From positions 352,501-416,500 of the forward strand of contig JAMWET010000159.1 of NCBI GenBank assembly GCA_024036415.1: a stretch of DNA of 64,000 nucleotides, given 5' to 3'. The notes beneath the pieces were generated by a model. It was not told the origin of the DNA and did not search any database. It saw only the letters and a list, made by a program, of their open reading frames with translations. Every line of letters starts with the position of its first letter. The first letter of the stretch is position 1. This document shows positions 11,756-23,767 of this stretch, in pieces. The stretch is from Prochilodus magdalenae. Taxonomy: Eukaryota > Chordata > Actinopteri > Characiformes > Prochilodontidae. Both the position numbers and the translations under genes were made by a program.

Positions 11756-11851
<96 letters not shown>

Positions 11852-11872
11852 TTTATATATATTTATATATTT

Positions 11873-11907
<35 letters not shown>
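11728..11907. repeat. Compound AT simple repeat
   Basis: (TTAA)n, then (TAA)n, then (TA)n of about 60 bp, then T-rich and poly-T runs. Four adjacent simple motifs suggest slippage growing from a poly-A/T retroposon tail, though no retroposon body is recognised next to it. Confidence 0.95.
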
Positions 11908-11959
11908 CCATATGTATTTTGCAGAATACACCACTAGAAATTCGAATTTTCAGTGCAAC

Positions 11960-12270
11960 TGAGGAACAAATTCAAGCAACATAAACAAGGACAGGCCTTA
12001 TTGCTATACCTGACTGACCCAACACCCACCACTGTAGACATTGAACAAGCAGAGATGTCCTCCATGAGTCATCCAGTTAGTGCCAGCACCACTGGCTGCA
12101 CCACACAGGACTACAAGCATGCAGACCGTTATAACGACTGTCCTTAACACCACGTCACCATCACCACAGACTGAAAAGACTGTCATGGAGTGACCCAGAA
12201 TGGCAGCGGGTCATCTTCGCTGACGAGTCCTGCTTTTTTCTTGGTGGAGACACCCAACAAACCCATGTGT
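11960..12270 (+). mobile_element. M2 Tc1-like element, copy C (5' part)
   Basis: ACCTGACTGACCCAACACCC, GTCATCCAGTTAGTGCCAGC, TGTCATGGAGTGACCCAGAA and TGGCAGCGGGTCATCTTCGC follow M2 copy B in order, up to the first-aspartate codon region (CTGACGAGTCC). The rest is missing and small indels break every frame. Confidence 0.75.
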
Positions 12271-13550
12271 ATAGTACAGTACATTACAATACAACGGTGC
12301 ACGTTTGCGTCCAAAGCTAGCCGGATACTTTTCTTGGCAGTGCTTTGATATACGGTGCTCTGCCGCCCTGCTGGTAACAAAACCAATAACACATCTCACA
12401 GATTTTGGGGTTTGCTTAGACCTAATTCTGGGACTCTCTCTTCCTTCGTCCAAACTTAACACACAGCTGCCTGAGCCATCTACACAACATGCTGGATGTC
12501 TTACACTTCTGGATGAAGCGAGTACTTGACCCAAAGCTCCGTCAAGTAGAGGTTGCATCTTGTCTTCCAGGATGTGTAACCTGTGACCTCTCTTATAGGG
12601 ATTACAGATTTCTGAAGATTATCCAGAAGTGTTTTAACTGTGGGGGCTGGGTTTGGGCAATTGGTACATGGGTGTGGTGTTTGGATGGCAGTGTATTCCA
12701 AACAGAAACACAAGGTGTTGAGCTTGTATTGCTTTATTCAATGTAGCCACCTGTGTTTAGTGTGTATTAGGATTGCTTGCTGAGTGTGAGGAACAGAATG
12801 ACCTTATAGTGTAGAGTAGCAGGTCAGTAGACAGGCTATTTGAGTTAGTAATTTCCAAAATTGTGCTACTAGTTTCTTTGTTTGGGCCTCAGCAACTGCC
12901 AAAAACTGTAATAACTGTCTGAGGTACGCACGATCTACAGCACTGATGAAAAGCCATGTTGGTAGATGCTGCACTACTGTGCTTGACTCCTCCACTAAAT
13001 CCAGTGTATCAGTGGAGCAATGGAGGAAGAGGTGGAGCAAGGCTGACTAGTGGAGGGTCAATAGTGAGATGCTTCTCCATCTTATTGATCTCCTCATCAT
13101 TTTCTGTGGACCTAATAAAGCAGCTGATCAATCTTCCAGTGCATTTTTAAGAATCGCTGCCAATGATCCTCTCGGTTAAGAACACCGCTGGTCAGCCATT
13201 CGGTTCTCAGACGCTACAAAACTCATTCGCACATACACCCACACTGAGATCAACACACTGAGTAAATCCAGGGAGACCCTTCATACACACATGAGAGACC
13301 TCCTACTCCCAATGCATCTAAAGTCATACAAGTGGAACAGCACAGACAGAAGAACCTAATGAATCAAACTCAAAATGTTCTCAAACTTTCTATGGGAATA
13401 AATTAAAATTGGCTGAAAAATGATTTTGCTAAGCTAACTCTATCAAAAGAAATGAAAAATTATCAAAAATAAATTAGTTCTCTAGAAAGGGCCGCCCACA
13501 GCACTCCTACTCTAGCCACAAAAAGCACCTGGGCAAATGGATTATTCGTA
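12271..13550. other. No gene recognised
   Basis: About 1.3 kb of ordinary-composition DNA without a recognisable exon, repeat family or RNA gene. Confidence 0.4.
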
Positions 13551-13554
13551 ACTT

Positions 13555-14614
13555 TGATGACACAAACACAGATACACACACACAAACACACACACACCCA
13601 TATACACATCATTATCAAACACATTATCAAACCCCACCCACCCATACATCCCTTAGAGCCGAACACACAACACTAACACACATTAATCATTCTCAAACAC
13701 AACCCAACCTCAACCCTTACACACACAAAGAATAAGCAAACACACACACACACGCACACACACACACACGCACACACACACACACGCACGCACGCACACA
13801 CACGCATACACATGCAGCCTTCAGGGCACAACAGACACACATGCATCATTCAGCAAACCCACAACCTCAACCCTTTACACACACATACATGCTTACACAC
13901 ACACCAACACACACATGTGCACATATAATTATCACACACATAACCCTTTAACACACATATGCAGAAACATGCAGACCTTTAAGCAGAACACAACACACAT
14001 ACCCCAATTACTCAGCAAACTCACAATCCCAACCCTTACACACACACAGACACACAAACGCAAACGCACGAATCCAGACATGCACACACACACATACACA
14101 CATAGCAGACACTGACACACCCAAATACATACACACACAAAACCCCCTAGAGACACACACACACACACACAGACACATACACACACACGCACACACACAC
14201 ACATACAAACAAACAGGCAAACTCCCCCTACAGACACACACACACACACAGACACACAAACACACGAATCCTGACATGCACACACAAACACATACACATA
14301 AAGCAGACAGACACTGACACACCCAAATACATACACACACATACAATCTAACAGGCAACCCCCCCCCTACACACACACACATACCCCAATTATTCAGCAA
14401 GCTCACAATCTCAACCCTTACACATACACACACACACACACACACATATAGACACATATACACACACACACACATGCATACAGACACTAACACAAATACT
14501 TACACACACACACACACATACAATCTAACAGGCAAAGCCCACCTACAGACACACACACACACAAACACACATATAGACACATACACATGCGCACACACAC
14601 ACACACACACATGC

Positions 14615-14646
<32 letters not shown>

Positions 14647-14730
14647 ATAGACACATACACACACACACACATGCACACACACACACACACACACAAACAC
14701 ACATATAGACACATATACACACACACATGC

Positions 14731-14762
<32 letters not shown>

Positions 14763-15176
14763 ATAGACACATACACACACACACACACATGCACACACAC
14801 AAACACACATATAGACACATATACACACACACATGCATGCACACACACACACATAGACACATATATACACACACACACACACACACAAACACATATACAC
14901 ACACATGCACACACACACACACACATACAGACACTGACACACAAATACTTAAACACACACACATACAATCAAACAGGCAAACCCACCCCCCCTATAGACA
15001 CACACACATATATAGACACACATACACACACATATGCACATACAATCAGGCATAAACCCCTTGCACACACACGCGCGCACGCGCACATATACATTCAGCC
15101 CTCAGAACACAACAGACACACATCAATCATTCAGCAAACCCACAAACTCAACCCTTACACACACACACGCACACAC

Positions 15177-15236
<60 letters not shown>
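13555..15236. repeat. Long CA-rich compound array
   Basis: About 1.7 kb dominated by (CA)n on the plus strand, with interspersed units such as ACATAGACACATACACAC, ATGCACACAC and AAACAGGCAAACCC. It ends in a pure (CA)n run at about 15165-15234. CACGCGCGCACGCGCACAT at about 15069-15087 is strongly alternating and Z-DNA-prone. All translations (HTHT or CVCV) are artefacts. Confidence 0.97.
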
Positions 15237-15238
<2 letters not shown>

Positions 15239-15879
15239 TGAGTGTTCTGAAAGGAGACGCCGAGAGGAAGAGCTGTAAAACTGGGGGAAAAGAGCAAAAC
15301 CCCGCTCTTACCTCTCATCACGCCGCTTTTTGTCTCGCTCTTTTCACTCGTTCTAAGCGCAGCGCGAGGGAGACTCTTGCTCCAAAAATGAGCAGAGTAA
15401 ACTTTCAAGAAGAAAGTGGAGAGAAGCTCAGTGCGTGGGAGAGAGAGGATGACATTATTTATATATTTCTGTTTATGTTTCTTCAGTAATTTATTCTGAA
15501 TACGCCATTTGAAATCCACCGCCCCCCACTCCACCCCATCGCCCTGGATGAGAAAGCTGCTGCAGAACAGCTCTGGAAACACCTGAGGAACAGAAAACAC
15601 ATGTCACATCTGATCACGAACTGCTGTCTCTCATTCAGGGCCTCCACGCCGCGCTAATGCCACCGCCACCAAAACTGATTTTAAAGGGGCAGCGGGTTTC
15701 TAGGTTGGCCTCAGTGAGCATATTAGCCAGTCATGCAAAACGTTTTGCTCTATCTAGCTAAAAACTGGTGTTGGTGTACGGTTGTTGCTAGCCGTGTAGT
15801 CTTTAGCTTGCTAACTAGAAAGCTAGCAGAGTACTAAAGTGTGTGTCAGTTGTCACATGTAACAAATCCCAGTTTGAAC
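15237..15879. other. No gene recognised
   Basis: Starts with TGTGAGTGTTCTGAAAGGAG just after the CA array. No splice-bounded coding segment was identified. Confidence 0.4.
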
Positions 15880-16230
15880 GTAGCCAACCAAAAGTCATAG
15901 GTTTGTCATACAGAAGTTTAAAAGTATTATTTTCAATTACATTTACTGTATTAGCTTGTTAGCTTAATGCTAATATAACATTGGAATTCCCATTGACAGG
16001 CTAGCGGATTTTAAAGCAAAAATGCTATTTTTTTTAAATCAAATTAAAAGTTTCTAGATTAGACAGTGAGTTGGGGTGTCTGGCATGCTAATAATTTTAT
16101 GACTATGATTTGCGTATGTTGCATGCAGGCTTATTGTCTTTGAAGTGAATCCCAGTAGGTTTAAACATCATCCCATCATTCATTTTTAACATAAGGTCAC
16201 CAGATGGCCTTAGTCATGAGCCCTGGTCAT
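15880..16230 (+). repeat. Direct repeat R2, copy 1
   Basis: Shares TTAGCTTGTTAGCTTAATGC, CCCATTGACAGGCTAGCGGA, GGTTTAAACATCATCCC and GTCATGAGCCCTGG, in order, with 17690-17986. The two copies flank the CTT tract and an R1 copy. Class unknown. Confidence 0.75.
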
Positions 16231-16440
16231 GAGCATGCACGCGCACATGTAGACATACGGTGCATATACGCATATCCACAATACATACACACATTTATTA
16301 GGCCAATCCGATACACATCAAAACACTGCCCAGGAACCGATACCCTGAAGAATCATACAGGGCAGCTACTGAGGGACTGATTCAGCCCTGAACTGCAACA
16401 CAGCGTGACTCACAGAGCGTGACTCCGCATGATTTGATTC

Positions 16441-17043
16441 AACACTAACTTCTTCTTCTACCTCCACCTTCTGCTTCTTCTTCTTCTCTTCTTCCTCTTT
16501 TACTTCTTCTTTCTCTTATTCTCCTTCTTCTTCTCCCTTTTCTTCCTCTTCTTCTTCTCCTTCTCTTCTTCTTCTTCCTCTTCTTCTTCTCCTTCTTCTT
16601 CTTCTTCTTTCTCTTCTTTTTCTTCTTCTTCTTCTTCTTCTCCTCTTTCTTCCTCCTCTTCTTCTTCTCTTTCTTCTTCTTCTTCTTCTTCCTTCTCTTC
16701 TTCTTTTTCTTCTTCTTCTTCTTCTTCTACCTCCTCCTTCTGCTTCTTCTTCTTCCTCTTCCTCCTCTTTTACTTCTTCTTTCTCTTATACTCCTTCTTC
16801 TTCCACTTCTCCTTCTTCTTCTCCCTTTTCTTCATCTTCTTCTTCTTCTCCTTCTTCTTCTCCTCCTTCTTCTTTCTTTTCTTCTTCTTTTTCTTTTTCT
16901 TCTTCTCCTCCTTCTTCTTCCTTCTCTTCTTCTTTTTCTTCTTCTTCTCCTTCTTTTTATTTTTCTTCTCCTTCTTTTTATTTTCCTTCTTCCTCTTCTT
17001 CTTCTTCCTCTTCTTCTCATTTCTTCTTCTTCTTCTTCTTCTT
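16441..17043. repeat. (CTT/TTC)n trinucleotide tract
   Basis: About 600 bp of imperfect TTC/CTT with CTCC and TTTTT interruptions, homopyrimidine on the plus strand. GAA/TTC tracts of this length can form intramolecular triplexes. Lys/Arg/Glu-rich translations on the minus strand are artefacts. Confidence 0.96.
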
Positions 17044-17074
17044 GTTTAAGAGTTGTTTTGTCCACTAACCAGTC

Positions 17075-17400
17075 ACCACAGCTTACTAGATGTCAACAGC
17101 GTTCCAACTCTGGAATGTTCAGTGTGATCAGAAACTCAGTGGTTGTATACATGTTTTTGAATGGGATGGAAAAGTACACGCTCCTCTACTGTACTTCGGT
17201 TTGACCGACAGACACCTATTACCTCTTCTACTTTTTATTTTTCTTCGCAGGCTTTTTCTTTTCCCCCAAGCCTCAACTTTCTCATTTCACCTGCTTGTCT
17301 TCCCCTTTTCCCTTTCCTCTTATTCCTCCCATAGAGTCCCACAGATTTACTTCAGCCAACACCTTTAGCTTTTTACCTCCTTCTAGCAAGCACGCATCTT
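17075..17400 (+). repeat. Dispersed repeat R1, copy 3
   Basis: ATGTCAACAGCGTTCCAACT, CTGGAATGTTCAGTGTGATC, GGAAAAGTACACGCTCCTCT, ACTGTACTTCGGTTTGACCG and ATTCCTCCCATAGAGTCCCA match R1 copy 1 in the same order and orientation, with a C/T-rich expansion in the middle. Confidence 0.65.
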
Positions 17401-17689
17401 CTTCTTCTCTCTCTGCATTCATCCTGTCTTTTCTTCAGGAAACACACTTCTATATTTATAAACTACAATTTATCTTTTATAATTGGAATAAAAAGAGCAT
17501 TATTGTGCCTCATAACCTTGGTTAATTTTGGGTCTGAAAGGGTTAGTATTCAGAGCTAGGAAGCAACATTATATTTGGTATATTCACAATTATTTTATAT
17601 TATATACAAATAAATAACATATGCCAACTCCTCTTAATTCTTAACAGTTTGACTTAAATATTAATTTCAGGCTTTCATTGATCCAATTA

Positions 17690-17986
17690 GAGTGTGCCAA
17701 CCAAACTAACTGTACATGTGTTAGCTTGTTAGCTTGATGCTAATATAATATCAGAATTCCTATTGACAGGCTAGTGGATTTTAAAGCTAAAATGCTATTG
17801 TTTAACCAAATTAAAACCGGTTTCTAGATTCCACAGTGCTTTGGGTGGTTGGCATGCATATGACTAGTTTTATCTATGTTGCATGCAAGCGTCTTATTTC
17901 TGATGTGAATGCAAACAGGTTTAAACCTCACCCCGTGCTGTATTTTTAACATCCACCGGATGGCCTTCATCATGAGCCCTGGTTAC
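17690..17986 (+). repeat. Direct repeat R2, copy 2
   Basis: Matches 15880-16230: GTGCCAACCAAACTAACTG, TTAGCTTGTTAGCTTGATGC, CCTATTGACAGGCTAGTGGA, ATGGCCTTCATCATGAGCCC. Diverged by substitutions and small indels, so the duplication is old or the family is dispersed. Confidence 0.75.
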
Positions 17987-18626
17987 AATATAAGACATGT
18001 CTCTAATTACTGCTGCCTTATTGGATTTTTATAGACACCCAAAAGTCACCAGTTGCCTAATGTTGGTCAGTATTATTGAGCCTTACATCATACTACTTCA
18101 CGGAAAACCTGGTCAGACGGTTCTATAATCATGTCTCCTTCCCTCCCTCACTCTCCCACCACGAGCATGTTTAATTTCGGGAGATTAAAGGATGGATTGG
18201 GAGGAGCAGATGAGCGAGCTTTTCACTCAGAGCCATATTTTCCCTCGGCTTACCGTCACCCCAGACCACACGATGCAAAGCCCCTGACCTACTGTGGCCA
18301 GATTTACCTGAGCTGAACGCTTACATCATCCACCCCGGACAAAGCTCAGGAAGAACAGCACATGAGAAATAAAAGGATAGAGTTGGACTCAATCTGCTCA
18401 ACTCTAATACTCTACTACCCTTATTTTTTCCTGACATGGGCCTGATATACTGCCTGGTTTCTGATTGGTGCCATCTCGAATGACAGCTTGTCTAATAGTG
18501 ACCAATGACGATCGAACGAGACCAATTCAAGTTACACATAAACAGACAGCTAGACCACAGCTCATGTTCTCAAACTCCACCATTTACAGCTGGAACGTAA
18601 CGAACCATCAGGGTTCAGAGACTCAC
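17987..18626 (-). other. Probable intron downstream of the ADAMTS exon
   Basis: Starts with the GTGAGT donor on the minus strand at 18621-18626. No following exon, expected to encode a NEIYHDESLG-like segment, is found in 1-18600, so the intron runs at least to the next exon, apparently outside the window. Confidence 0.55.
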
Positions 18627-18826
18627 AATGTTCATGAGCGTGAGGAGGTACTTCCCCACGCGCTCCGGCCCGTGGAACTGCACCACCGAATCGTCCACCC
18701 CAAGTAGCACCTCGATGTTGTAGGCTCGTTCGGGAGACTGCCTGCGGGCTCGGCGCCTCTGGTTCAGGGTTCGCTCCACTCCCTCATACAGAGTCTCCAA
18801 GTCCATCAGACCTCCCAGATCAGCAC
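18627..18826 (-). CDS. adamts2: Internal exon of an ADAMTS procollagen N-proteinase (ADAMTS2-like)
   Basis: Seen: on the minus strand the exon opens after TGTGTTGCAG (acceptor) and ends in ...CTCATGAACATT before GTGAGT (donor). The 200 bp start with two bases completing a split codon and end in phase 0. The peptide begins [20 protein letters not shown], then carries the basic furin-type site QRRRARR and [18 protein letters not shown]...YLLTLMNI. Known: in ADAMTS2, 3 and 14, secreted zinc proteases that remove the N-propeptide of fibrillar collagens, the prodomain ends in such a site and the metalloprotease domain starts with this motif. The [13 protein letters not shown] wording fits ADAMTS2 better than ADAMTS3 or ADAMTS14. 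Inferred: a coding exon spanning the propeptide/catalytic junction. The zinc-binding HExxH motif lies in later exons, expected at lower coordinates and not found. The symbol is a paralogue-level guess; membership of the group is firm. Confidence 0.88.
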
Positions 18827-19630
18827 CTGCAACACATGCAAGCATCGTCAGTCTGATCCCATCTAAAGAACCATCCAACTTAAAATGACAAAAGATGAAA
18901 CTTATTCATAACCCACTCAACCTTGATGGTGGCATGACCACAAACTACACTTCCACCACTGAAAAACAAGAAAGATGAACATCCGTCCATCTTTTCATTC
19001 CATGAAGAAAAGACAAGTACGTTTTTGCTTGCGCATCAGTTTCCTCACTTAGTATTCAGAATATTTCATACGTTTAATATTATATCTAAAAATTTTGTGG
19101 CTAATGTGGTATGTTATGTGCTATTATAATATAACTAACACCTTCAAATGCTATGAATGGTCAAGATGACAAATTGGCCTTACAGATAAATGTGTAAAAT
19201 ATTTACAGATTTACAGATAAATATTATATTTAAAAACATAAATATGCAACATATAGTATATCTGTAAATGCACTTCCACTGTTAGCCACTTGGGCTAGCT
19301 AGCTAGCTGGCTATATCATTTCCTTGAAATCCATTTATGCGCACTATGGTGAAATGCTAACATTGTTAAAATAACTGTAGCATGTATTGCCATAGATGAA
19401 GTCAGACACTACTTTAATTATAAAAGTAAGTCAAAGGTAACTCATGTCATACTCTAGCTAAATATGTTAAGCTAGCAGAGCTGCGTAGCTAGCAGGGCTT
19501 GATTTTGCTGAACTGTCCAGCAGAGATGCTGGTGTCGCGCTAGCTTGTTGGTTACTATAACAGCTAGTGTAATAGTGCTTAGCTAATGCGTGATGGTAGT
19601 CATGTCTAAATGAATACTGAAACTCAATAA
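18827..19630 (-). other. Probable intron upstream of the ADAMTS exon
   Basis: Begins (reading backwards) with the TTGCAG acceptor at 18827-18832. The rest is AT-rich with GCTAGCTAGCT runs. No prodomain exon was found, but prodomains are poorly conserved and a short exon could be missed. Confidence 0.5.
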
Positions 19631-19635
19631 CTGAT

Positions 19636-19860
19636 ATTGGGGCGGTCGTGGGCTGGAGGTTCGGGAACCAGTTCCCTAAACTGACAACAACAACTGAAGT
19701 GCCCTTGAGCAAGATACCTAATCCCCAAATGCTCTTCGGGCACCGTAGGTAGGGCTGCCCACCGCTCTGGTGTATGTATGTGGGTGTTTCACTTCACGGA
19801 TGGGTTAAAAGCAGAAGACAAATTCCTCTGTATGTATAAGCACAAATGGCTCAAAATCTC
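19636..19860 (+). repeat. tRNA-derived SINE-like fragment
   Basis: GGGGCGGTCGTGGGCTGGAG opens like a fish tRNA-SINE head. A B-box-like GGTTCGGGAACC follows, then TGAAGTGCCCTTGAGCAAGA, GGGCTGCCCACCGCTCTGGT and GTGTTTCACTTCACGGATGG, all typical of a teleost SINE body. The A-box region appears deleted. Confidence 0.7.
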
Positions 19861-22570
19861 TCTACTCAGAGAATGATCGGCCTTCCCTAATATAATAATA
19901 AATATAACTAATTAATATTGATAATAAAAATTAATATTGTCAGGTTGGTCTAGCTAGATGGCAGGGTAGCTGTATTATGCAGATGCCTAGCTAAAATTAG
20001 TCAACCAAAAAACAACAACAACAAGAAAAATCACAGCTGAAGATAAATTTATCTGACACACGGTTACAATTTTAACAAATAATATATATTAAATAAATTA
20101 CAGCCACCTGTAACTTATTACAGAGATAGTGGAACCAAACATATTTTAGCTGAGTCAGTTAATGCTAGTCTTGTAACAAATTCCACACAAGTCAACCAAA
20201 AATAATATAGCATATTATAATATAATATTTATATGAATATTATGCTAATATTTAATATTAAATATATATTTGTTTCATCTAATGTATGTTTTATTAAAAT
20301 CCTTATTTAAGAAGGAATAACTAAAAGAAGTAGCATTAACATAGCGTAAAAGGACATGACACAAAACTAACGTTCCAAGATGTCATTACACATTTCCACC
20401 ATAGAGGTCTCCAAATCACACATACTGAAGTTCTAGGAATGCATATTAAAATTAGCCTTGTGAATGGCTGATGGCCCGTCTGGGGGTGTTTCAGTGCCTA
20501 CCGCGCCTACGTGGAGAGACTGAGCCTGGGCTTAGGACCCTGATCAGAAACCCGGCCCACAAACCCAATAGAACGATAAAAGACTGAAGATGAATGAATG
20601 AATACTAAAATTCACGAGCTTCGATGTTTCTGGCTGCGAATGGATACAAATGACACACTGACTGGGCTGCTACTGTATTCCAGACACTAACCCAGCAGCT
20701 GGAGCTACCCCACATTACCCAGGAGGGGTGGAAACACACTGATCAAACAGGCTCAAATCACCATTTGGGTAGAAGAAAACAAGCTGGTGTGTTTTAAACA
20801 ACGCCCCCCACCCGCAACAGAGCCCGCCTGCCCCCGCCCAGTTTCCCTTTTCATCCCCCTATACTACATGTCACCCCTATAGGCCTTCGAACACAGGCTC
20901 CTGCATCAGGTGTCACGCCATAACTGTTCTCCACTCTAGCTGGTTAGAACATGGAGGAGAGAACATGAGATGAAACCGGCAGCATCTCCATTCCCATCTC
21001 CATCACCCAGTCAGCTGGGGGCATCGTCTCTGCTCCGATTATGTAACGTTTCCTTGGCTTGGCAACCTGTCATCCGGGTCACTTAACAAAACAATGAATC
21101 TCGGCTCTAGACGGCATGCAGTGATGTAATATGGTATCGGGCAACGCCACTTCCTTATTGGCAGAGCATAACTTCCTGGAAGTCAGACTGTTTATCCAGA
21201 CCATAGAAATATCATCTATCTTAGACAAACAATTTCGATGTCATGTCCATGCCGTCATGTTATCTTAAGCACGGGTCTATGTTTGATGGCTGACAGTGTG
21301 TGAGCTGATGTCCTTTTGAGTTGTAGGTGGCAGCAACTGCACAGAATGGAGACGTGCCAGAGACCACGAGACGACAAAACATTACTAGCTCCCTCTCGCA
21401 ATTACCTCTCCAGATCTACACTCACTCTCCAAAAAAAAAAGCAAATCAATTTTCTCCTCCTTGAGATGCGAGAGCGGACCGCTGTGACCTTTATATCCGC
21501 CTCTGCCTCAACCACAGCGTGTTCCTGTCTGCAGTTTGCACATCAGCAACATTTCCCACCCCCCAACCCTTGTTAACCAAATTAACACAAAGAACTGCTT
21601 TCTCCCTCTAAACAATTACTCTACTACATTATGCCGGTCGCGTCCGACACTCTCCCTCCTCATCAATCTACTTTCGTCGCTACGGGTAGCTGTATGCATA
21701 ATATCTCGTTATCCAGCCCAATCCTGTTTTAAAATTTGAATGATAATATCGGTTCTAAGTTTTTCCATTATAAAGCGGCTTTACGCAAAGCCCGCATCTA
21801 GCACGGTAAACCCAGGGGGTTTCCGTTGCTTTTGCGTTTCTCTCTAAATCTCTCTCTTATGGGCCTCTTTTGTTATGTTCCTAAGGGGGGGAAAAACATC
21901 TGAGATATTACAAACATTTAATGTGTCACTGGTGATTCTGTAGATCTTCTTACGAGGGGGCTTTAATGAGGCAACTGTGAACAGTTTCTAGTAAGATAAC
22001 CGACATACTCCTAGTCAGCAAGCAAGCCAGCAGCAGCCAGCAGCAACCCTCCCCAAAGATCGAGTGTGTCTGCTTTATACCGAAATCTCTCACTTCCGAT
22101 TGAAGAGAGTTACGTGATCGTCCAAAAAGGTTGTTCCGCTATTGTTGCCTGCATTTCACATTAGTAGGCAAATTTTGAGATAGGACTGAAGTTGTTTGTA
22201 GGCCGTTCTAGACGTATGTAAAAATGATAGCACTTTCGTTGGAAAACTAACATTAGTGTGTCTTCTCGGGAGAGGTGCCCTAATATAAGGCCTAGGCTAG
22301 CGTAATATCAGTCTACAACAAATCACACTGTGTTTTTGCGCTTCAGCGTGACAACAGAACTGCACTGGACCGGTCATGTCGTATGAGGATGATGGGCGCT
22401 ATACATCCCCTCAGGCGGGGTTGTGGAATCGACGGATTCCTAAATTGAGATACGAGCGGATGGATTTACAGGCTGCATGTACCAAGGTCAACAGTACTAG
22501 TTACTGCTCTCCCTTAGGTAAACGTGCAGTCACGCACATCTATACATATGAGCGGTATACTTAGTATATA
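19861..22570. other. No gene recognised
   Basis: 2.7 kb of mostly single-copy-looking DNA. 20490-20610 has a SINE-like phrase and GAATGAATGAATAC. From about 21640 the texture becomes irregular, possibly the start of the low-quality stretch clear after 22570. No exon found. Confidence 0.4.
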
Positions 22571-22574
22571 TAAA

Positions 22575-23352
22575 CAGGGGGTTGGACAATGTGAAACCGT
22601 TTAGAAACTAACTTAATCTCGTACATTTTAGTAGTGGGAGGCATCTCTTGGATTTAGGCTAAATCGGATCACCAGCCTGGTGGCCAATCTTCATCTAAAT
22701 TGCACATTGTGCACAGAGGTAAGAGAGTGAGATGATCCAGTATGCTTGACTAGTGAGTTTCAGTTTTAGGCCAGGGTAAATAGGTAGACAGTACGTTTTC
22801 CAGATTGGTCTTCTGACTATAAAAGAATTGAGACTCTGTCATATGCACAACGAGCATTATGGGGCTGACAAGGACACCCAGAGAGTATTCATTATAAGAA
22901 GTAGGGAACTGTGATTGTATGGCTCGCTAGTCTCCTTGCTGGACGAGTCTGAGCAATCTGATGACCAAAGGACAAGTGCAATGTCTTTGCTGACTGTAAG
23001 CATAGTCACTACGTGTATCCTAGGATGTAAATGACTCAGCAGGATAACCACCGGACAGAAGCGACGAAATGCCGTCCTACTCAGTCAAATTCAGGCGTAG
23101 GTAGCTGACCTGGCCACTATCCTTTTCAGCAAGAAGAATAAGCCCTTACAACACTATACTCTTCTACTACCACTGTGTGCAGATGATGCACAGTCATAGG
23201 ATCGTACATATAACCCCAAAATATAACTCTACTGTATGTACGCTGTAACTCATGCTTAGGCCGCAAAAGTGATGGCCCTTAGCACCTTGCTATACTAATA
23301 AATGATGTGTGGTTAAACACCCTAGGTGTTTCAGTTTCATTATCCAATCCCA
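22575..23352 (+). mobile_element. M1 Tc1/mariner derivative, copy 2 (inflated by scattered insertions)
   Basis: Starts CAGGGGGTTGGACAATGTGA and ends GTGTTTCAGTTTCATTATCC. Aligned by eye to the intact 533-bp copy (57419-57951) it keeps the order of landmarks (AGCCTGGTGGCCAATCTTCAT, GACCTGGCCACTATCC, ACTAATAAATG) but spans 778 bp. Nearly all extra length is one- to four-base insertions spread throughout, unlike normal transposon decay. Confidence 0.75.
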
Positions 23353-23379
23353 ATATCTCTTCTACACCCTGTATTATTT

Positions 23380-23762
23380 ATACAGTAATAAAACTCGTAC
23401 ACTTGTGTCCAAAGAAAACACATAGCTTCTCACAAAATGGCTAACCTTTTACAGGCAGGATGGACCACACTAAAAACCTCACTCTTCCCCCACAACCTTT
23501 AAACCACTGCACAAAGTTCTCTGTTCAATAGGGAAATCCAGTAACGAAAGTCCTTGTCAGCCAAATATAACATCGTTTATGAGTCATTATTCTGTTTGGC
23601 ACCACATTGCATCAGTGATGATTCTCACACCTATTCACATGTGTACAACGGCAATGCTGTTTGTGTTTCAAATGCACAGGCAATACAAAGCTCAAAAAAG
23701 GACAATAAGTGGAGATACATAGCATTTTATGTGGACTATGGACCTAGCGGAAGGACCTATGT
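23380..23762. mobile_element. M3 MITE, distorted copy
   Basis: GTGTCCAAAGAAAACACATA, AAAACCTCACTC, ACGGCAATGCTGTTTGTGTT and GTGGAGATACATAGCATTTT follow the M3 order. The copy spans about 380 bp against 256-260 bp for clean copies, again through scattered insertions. Confidence 0.6.
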
Positions 23763-23767
23763 ATGGA

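Noticed and set aside
13932..15278. Cysteine/valine-rich or histidine/threonine-rich frames
   Set aside because: Translation of CA/GT dinucleotide repeats.
18465..18707. Plus-strand frame over the ADAMTS exon
   Set aside because: Shadow of the minus-strand exon, which has matching splice sites and protein similarity.
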